DNA of 8,546 nt from an uncultured bacterium (GTDB lineage: Bacteria > Bacillota > Clostridia > Lachnospirales > Lachnospiraceae): positions 1-8,546 of the forward strand of contig CAMBUC010000079.1 in the NCBI GenBank assembly GCA_945871045.1, given 5' to 3'. Positions 5,591 to 8,546 of this stretch are shown in pieces. A program made the position numbers and the translations under genes. The notes under the pieces were generated by a model. That model was not told where the DNA came from and made no database searches. It saw only the letters and a program-made list of their open reading frames with translations. Position 1 is the first letter of the stretch; every line of letters begins with the position of its first letter.

Positions 5591-6514
5591 CTACGAATCA
5601 ACTTTGATGCCCAGTAATGTCAGGATGAGTGCCATTCGGACATAAACGCCGTACTGCGCCTGTTTGAAATAAACGGCCCTCGGATCATCATCCACTTCAA
5701 TGGCAATTTCGTTGACACGGGGCAGGGGATGAAGGACTAACATATCCTCTTTTGCCAAAGCCATCTTTTTATTATCCAAAATATAGAAATCTTTCATGCG
5801 TACATAATCTTCTTCGTTGAAGAAACGCTCCCGCTGAACACGGGTCATGTATAAAATATCAAGATCCCCGATGGCATCCTCTAATTTTTCCATCTCACAG
5901 AAAGGAATGTCATTTGCCTCTAAGACATCGGTTCGTATGTAACTGGGAACCCGAAGTTCTTCCGGTGAAACAAGTACGAATTCAATACCCGGATAACGGA
6001 TCAGGGCGTTGATGAGGGAGTGTACGGTACGGCCGAATTTCAGATCTCCGCACAGACCGATCTTTAAGTGATCGCAGCGTCCTTTTAAATTGTAAATGGT
6101 GAGCAGATCCGTGAGTGTTTGGGTCGGATGCTGGTGACCACCGTCACCGGCGTTGATAACTGGAATCCCGGACTTTTGGGAGGCGACTAAAGCGGCTCCT
6201 TCTTTGGGATGACGAATGGCGCATATATCAGCGTAGCAGGAAATGACGCGAATGGTATCAGAAACACTTTCGCCCTTGGCAGCGGAACTGCTGTCGGCAC
6301 TGTGAAAACCAAGAACGCTGCCGCCAAGATTTAACATGGCAGCTTCAAAACTAAGTCGGGTACGTGTGCTTGGTTCATAAAAACAAGTTGCAAGTTTCTT
6401 ACCCTCGCATGCATGGGCATATTTCTCAGGATGTTTTTCAATATCACCCGCGAGTTTCAGAAGTTCATCTAATTCTTCTACGGAAAGGTCCAAGGGACTC
6501 ATAAGATGACGCAT
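5591..6514 (-). CDS. pyrB: Aspartate carbamoyltransferase catalytic chain
   Basis: PyrB, 307 residues (E. coli 311), which joins carbamoyl phosphate and L-aspartate to give N-carbamoyl-L-aspartate, the committed step of UMP synthesis, in the cytoplasm. The carbamoyl-phosphate site STRTR is at 49-53 inside YEPSTRTRLSFE. The mobile loop SSAAKGES with Lys80 follows, then HQHPTQTL at 127-134, MTRVQRERF at 223-231 and LHPLPRVNEI at 261-270, all family hallmarks. No key residue is missing. The start at 6514 is chosen because AAGGAGGA lies 7 bases upstream and the protein then matches the usual length. The reading frame is open further upstream to 6571, but that would place the start within the promoter -35 box. 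The pyrI gene follows 12 bases after the stop. No other pyrimidine gene is next to the pair in this window. Confidence 0.97.
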   Translation of the reverse strand: MRHLMSPLDLSVEELDELLKLAGDIEKHPEKYAHACEGKKLATCFYEPSTRTRLSFEAAMLNLGGSVLGFHSADSSSAAKGESVSDTIRVISCYADICAIRHPKEGAALVASQKSGIPVINAGDGGHQHPTQTLTDLLTIYNLKGRCDHLKIGLCGDLKFGRTVHSLINALIRYPGIEFVLVSPEELRVPSYIRTDVLEANDIPFCEMEKLEDAIGDLDILYMTRVQRERFFNEEDYVRMKDFYILDNKKMALAKEDMLVLHPLPRVNEIAIEVDDDPRAVYFKQAQYGVYVRMALILTLLGIKVDS

Positions 6515-6542
6515 GGTAGTTCCTCCTTGATGCATTTTTACC

Positions 6543-6571
6543 ATAATATAATAACAAAAGGTGAAATTCAA
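6543..6571 (-). promoter_or_regulatory. Promoter of pyrBI
   Basis: On the - strand, -35 TTGAAT (6571-6566) and -10 TATTAT (6548-6543) are separated by exactly 17 bases. The predicted start is near 6536, within a run of five A (6539-6535), giving a leader of only about 20 bases that contains the Shine-Dalgarno AAGGAGGA (6528-6521). There is no room for a PyrR-type attenuator or a coding leader between promoter and gene, so control by those means is unlikely. The promoter lies in the 84-base gap after the upstream membrane gene. Confidence 0.72.
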
Positions 6572-6598
6572 GAGAAAAATTGCGTCCGGTTTATGAAA

Positions 6599-7015
6599 TT
6601 ATTTGGCAGTTTTTTTGCATCCAAGGATCCGTTCATACAAGAGTCCTGCGCCCATCCACAGGGGCGCGTAGTCCAGGCGGATGACGCCGCGGATATTGAA
6701 TTTTGCACGGCTGTAATCCCAGGGACAGCAGCCATGTTTTTTTAACATGCAGCCGCTGATATACTCAGTGGTGAAAATGCCGACCGAATAGATGCCGCCC
6801 CGGACAGCGGCAGGGAGTCGGCCGATCAGGCTGTATAACGGTTTGATGAGGGCGGCGCAGCCGTAGATCGGAAACATCCATAGGGATGTCTGGCCAAGGA
6901 GTTTGTGGTTGTGCCTGCAGAGGCTTTTGAATGATGTGAAGAGGATCTCCATGCACCAGCCGGTGAGCCCGCACACAAGGAAATTTCTGGATAGATATCG
7001 GAATGATTGTTTCAT
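6599..7015 (-). CDS. CmpB-like 'putative ABC transporter permease' membrane protein (PF06541-like)
   Basis: A 138-residue integral membrane protein of the family annotated 'putative ABC transporter permease' (ABC_trans_CmpB, formerly DUF1113). Typical motifs are visible: CGLTGWCMEILF near the N-terminus, SLWMFPIYG, a central IYSVGIFTTEYISG segment, PWDYS, and FNIRGVIRLDYAPLWMGAGLLYE near the end. Four hydrophobic segments are likely. No ATPase or substrate-binding partner is nearby, and the transport role is a family label rather than a shown function. Start choice is uncertain: ATG 7015 has only a weak GGGA about 13 bases upstream, while the in-frame ATG at 7051 (12 residues longer) has no ribosome site at all. 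It ends 84 bases before pyrB on the same strand, but pyrB has its own promoter. No clear terminator separates them. Confidence 0.8.
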   Translation of the reverse strand: MKQSFRYLSRNFLVCGLTGWCMEILFTSFKSLCRHNHKLLGQTSLWMFPIYGCAALIKPLYSLIGRLPAAVRGGIYSVGIFTTEYISGCMLKKHGCCPWDYSRAKFNIRGVIRLDYAPLWMGAGLLYERILGCKKTAK

Positions 7016-7106
7016 GATGTCAGTATGTCCCGTTGGATAAAGATTATGCATTTGCAGAAAAGAATCCCGGCATCGGGTATTTCCAAAGAAAAAGGGTAAA
7101 ATCTAC

Positions 7107-7135
7107 TTGCGCCAAGTCTGAAAAAGCAATAAGAT
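7107..7135 (+). promoter_or_regulatory. Weak candidate promoter for the murE-like gene
   Basis: TTGCGC at 7107-7112 and TAAGAT at 7130-7135 have 17-base spacing, with GATAAT overlapping at 7133-7138. Matches to consensus are modest (3 and 4 of 6), so this is a plausible but unproven start for the + strand gene, giving a leader of about 65 bases. The rest of the 194-base divergent region 7016-7209 shows only two 4-bp hairpins (7066-7077 and 7152-7164). I found no confident promoter for the - strand membrane gene. Confidence 0.35.
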
Positions 7136-7209
7136 AATTGGAGACAGATGTGGGAATATGTCCCGGAGTAAACGAAAAAGCAGGGCAGTTTTTGGATTGG
7201 AGGATGATT

Positions 7210-8546
7210 ATGATCTTACAGACTCTTTTAGAACGTATGGAATATAACTGTGTGCAGGGCAGTACAGATATTGAGGTGACAAGCCTCATTTATGATTCGA
7301 GAAAGGTAGAAAAGGGAAGCGTTTTTGTTTGTATCAAGGGCGCTGTGGTTGACGGACATACCTTTGCTTCGCAGGTGTGTGAGTCCGGTGCGGCAGCCAT
7401 TGTTGTGCAGGATGCGGTTGAAGTACCCGGACATGTGACGGTCATTCGGGTGAAGGATACGCGCCTTGCGCTGGCGGAACTTTCCGCTGCATATTTTGGA
7501 CATCCGGCAGAACAGTTAAAGACCATCGGAATCACGGGAACAAAAGGAAAAACCACGACGACCTATATGATCAAGTCTATTTTGGAGCATGCGGGCTATC
7601 AGGTTGGTCTGATCGGAACCATCGAGACGATCATTGGTGAAGAACACATCCCGGCAGTGAATACGACACCGGAATCCTATGTGGTGCAGGAAAGTTTCCG
7701 AAAGATGGTGGATGCCGGATTAGATGCGGTTGTTATGGAAGTTTCCTCTCAGGGACTGATGCTGCATCGTGTGGGAGGATTTGTGTTTGATATCGGCATT
7801 TTTACAAACCTTGAGCCGGATCACATCGGACCGAATGAACATGCTTCTTTTGAGGATTATTTACAGTGTAAGGCCATGCTGTTTCGCCAGTGCAGGCTCG
7901 GCATTGTCAATGCAGACGATGCGCATGTGGAAGAACTGTTAAAAGGCCATACCTGTCAAGTGGAGACCTACGGTTTTTCGGAACAGGCAGATCTTTGTGC
8001 TACTGAGATGGAACTCATCAAGGGAAAAGGATATCTCGGTGTGAAATATCATGCAAAGGGTTTGGTGGACTGTCCGGTAGAGATCCATGTGCCGGGACGT
8101 TTTAGTGTATATAACTCACTAACCGCCATCGCAGTCTGTCATCATTTCAATGTAACGACTGAAAATATCCGCTCAGCCCTTCGTGCGGCAAAGGTAAAAG
8201 GCCGTATTGAGATCATCAAAGTATCCGATGATTTTACGCTGATGATCGATTATGCACATAACGCAATGAGTTTAGAGAGCCTCCTTTCTACTTTGAAGGA
8301 ATACGATCCGGGCAGACTGGTATGTCTCTTTGGCTGCGGTGGCAACCGTTCCAGACTGCGCCGTTATGAGATGGGCGAAGTCAGCGGCAAGATGGCAGAT
8401 CTGACGATCATCACTTCTGACAATCCCAGAAATGAAGAACCCCAGGCGATCATTGATGATATCAAGGTGGGCATCGGAAAAACAGACGGGGCATATGTAG
8501 AGATCATTGACCGTAAAGAAGCGATCCGTTATGCAATTGCAAACGG
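7210..8546 (+). CDS. MurE-like UDP-MurNAc-tripeptide ligase, divergent type (3' end beyond window)
   Basis: Mur ligase of the MurE type; 445 residues are visible and about 40-50 are missing at the C-terminus. MurE adds the third residue of the peptidoglycan stem peptide to UDP-MurNAc-L-Ala-D-Glu using ATP, in the cytoplasm. Visible parts are the N-terminal UDP-binding domain (about 1-100), ATP loop GITGTKGKTT at 107-116, TTPE at 152-155, EVSSQ at 177-181, the Lys221 expected to be carbamylated (YLQCKAMLF), YNSLTAIA at 301-308, and FGCGGNR at 374-380. SDNPRNEEP at 403-411 matches the DNPR motif of meso-diaminopimelate enzymes rather than the DNPA type of L-Lys enzymes. Several normally constant positions differ: SSHAL is SSQGL, DHLDxHG is DHIGPNEH, YAHTPD is YAHNAM, and GGDRDxxKRP is GGNRSRLRRY. 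It may therefore be a second, specialised MurE. ATG 7210 has GGAGG at 7199-7203; the in-frame ATG at 7204 is too close to that site. Confidence 0.88.
   Translation, partial: MILQTLLERMEYNCVQGSTDIEVTSLIYDSRKVEKGSVFVCIKGAVVDGHTFASQVCESGAAAIVVQDAVEVPGHVTVIRVKDTRLALAELSAAYFGHPAEQLKTIGITGTKGKTTTTYMIKSILEHAGYQVGLIGTIETIIGEEHIPAVNTTPESYVVQESFRKMVDAGLDAVVMEVSSQGLMLHRVGGFVFDIGIFTNLEPDHIGPNEHASFEDYLQCKAMLFRQCRLGIVNADDAHVEELLKGHTCQVETYGFSEQADLCATEMELIKGKGYLGVKYHAKGLVDCPVEIHVPGRFSVYNSLTAIAVCHHFNVTTENIRSALRAAKVKGRIEIIKVSDDFTLMIDYAHNAMSLESLLSTLKEYDPGRLVCLFGCGGNRSRLRRYEMGEVSGKMADLTIITSDNPRNEEPQAIIDDIKVGIGKTDGAYVEIIDRKEAIRYAIAN

Noticed and set aside
7066..7077. Small CCCG-GCAT-CGGG hairpin in the divergent intergenic region
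   Set aside because: The stem has only 4 pairs. On the - strand a T-rich stretch follows, but it lies upstream of the gene it would have to terminate.
7024..7165. 9-bp direct repeat TATGTCCCG at 7024-7032 and 7157-7165
   Set aside because: One 9-bp match in about 190 bases can easily arise by chance, and the copies do not sit at matching positions relative to promoters.

Overview
The window looks like chromosomal core sequence from a Clostridia member of the Firmicutes, most likely Lachnospiraceae. The reasons are a bacterial type A RNase P RNA, strong AGGAGG-type ribosome binding sites, a two-gene pyrB-pyrI unit, an mDAP-type MurE-like ligase, a TGS-containing nucleoside kinase, and a DUF5685 gene next to a J-domain gene. 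I see no insertion sequence, phage gene, tRNA, rRNA or CRISPR array. The family calls come from reading motifs, not from a database search.

Layout. Bases 1-2498 (+) hold a Nif3-like dinuclear-metal protein followed by a TGS/ThrRS-like/uridine-kinase-like nucleoside kinase. Bases 2506-2893 hold the promoter and gene for RNase P RNA (rnpB). Bases 2946-5070 (+) hold a second transcription unit: a promoter with a perfect 7-bp palindrome at its start region, then a small two-TM zinc-ribbon protein, a DUF5685 protein, and a J-domain/TPR-like protein with a Cys-rich tail. A long hairpin at 5077-5140 separates this unit from the convergent pyrBI unit and looks like a bidirectional terminator. Bases 5153-6571 (-) hold pyrI and pyrB (aspartate carbamoyltransferase regulatory and catalytic chains) with their own promoter. 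Upstream of pyrB on the same strand, 6599-7015, is a small membrane protein of the 'putative ABC transporter permease' (CmpB-like) family. A divergent intergenic region (7016-7209) leads to a murE-like gene on the + strand that runs off the window end at 8546.

How it fits together. Most genes are housekeeping: pyrimidine synthesis, tRNA 5' maturation, nucleoside phosphorylation and cell-wall precursor ligation. The least understood part is the 2946-5070 unit. Its membrane zinc-ribbon protein, Cys-containing all-helical DUF5685 protein and J-domain protein appear co-transcribed, possibly under a repressor that binds the palindrome. The DUF5685 protein carries two Asp-rich motifs resembling those of class I (squalene/phytoene-synthase-like) isoprenoid enzymes. 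The MurE-like protein also departs from several normally conserved MurE motifs, so it may be a second, divergent MurE paralogue.
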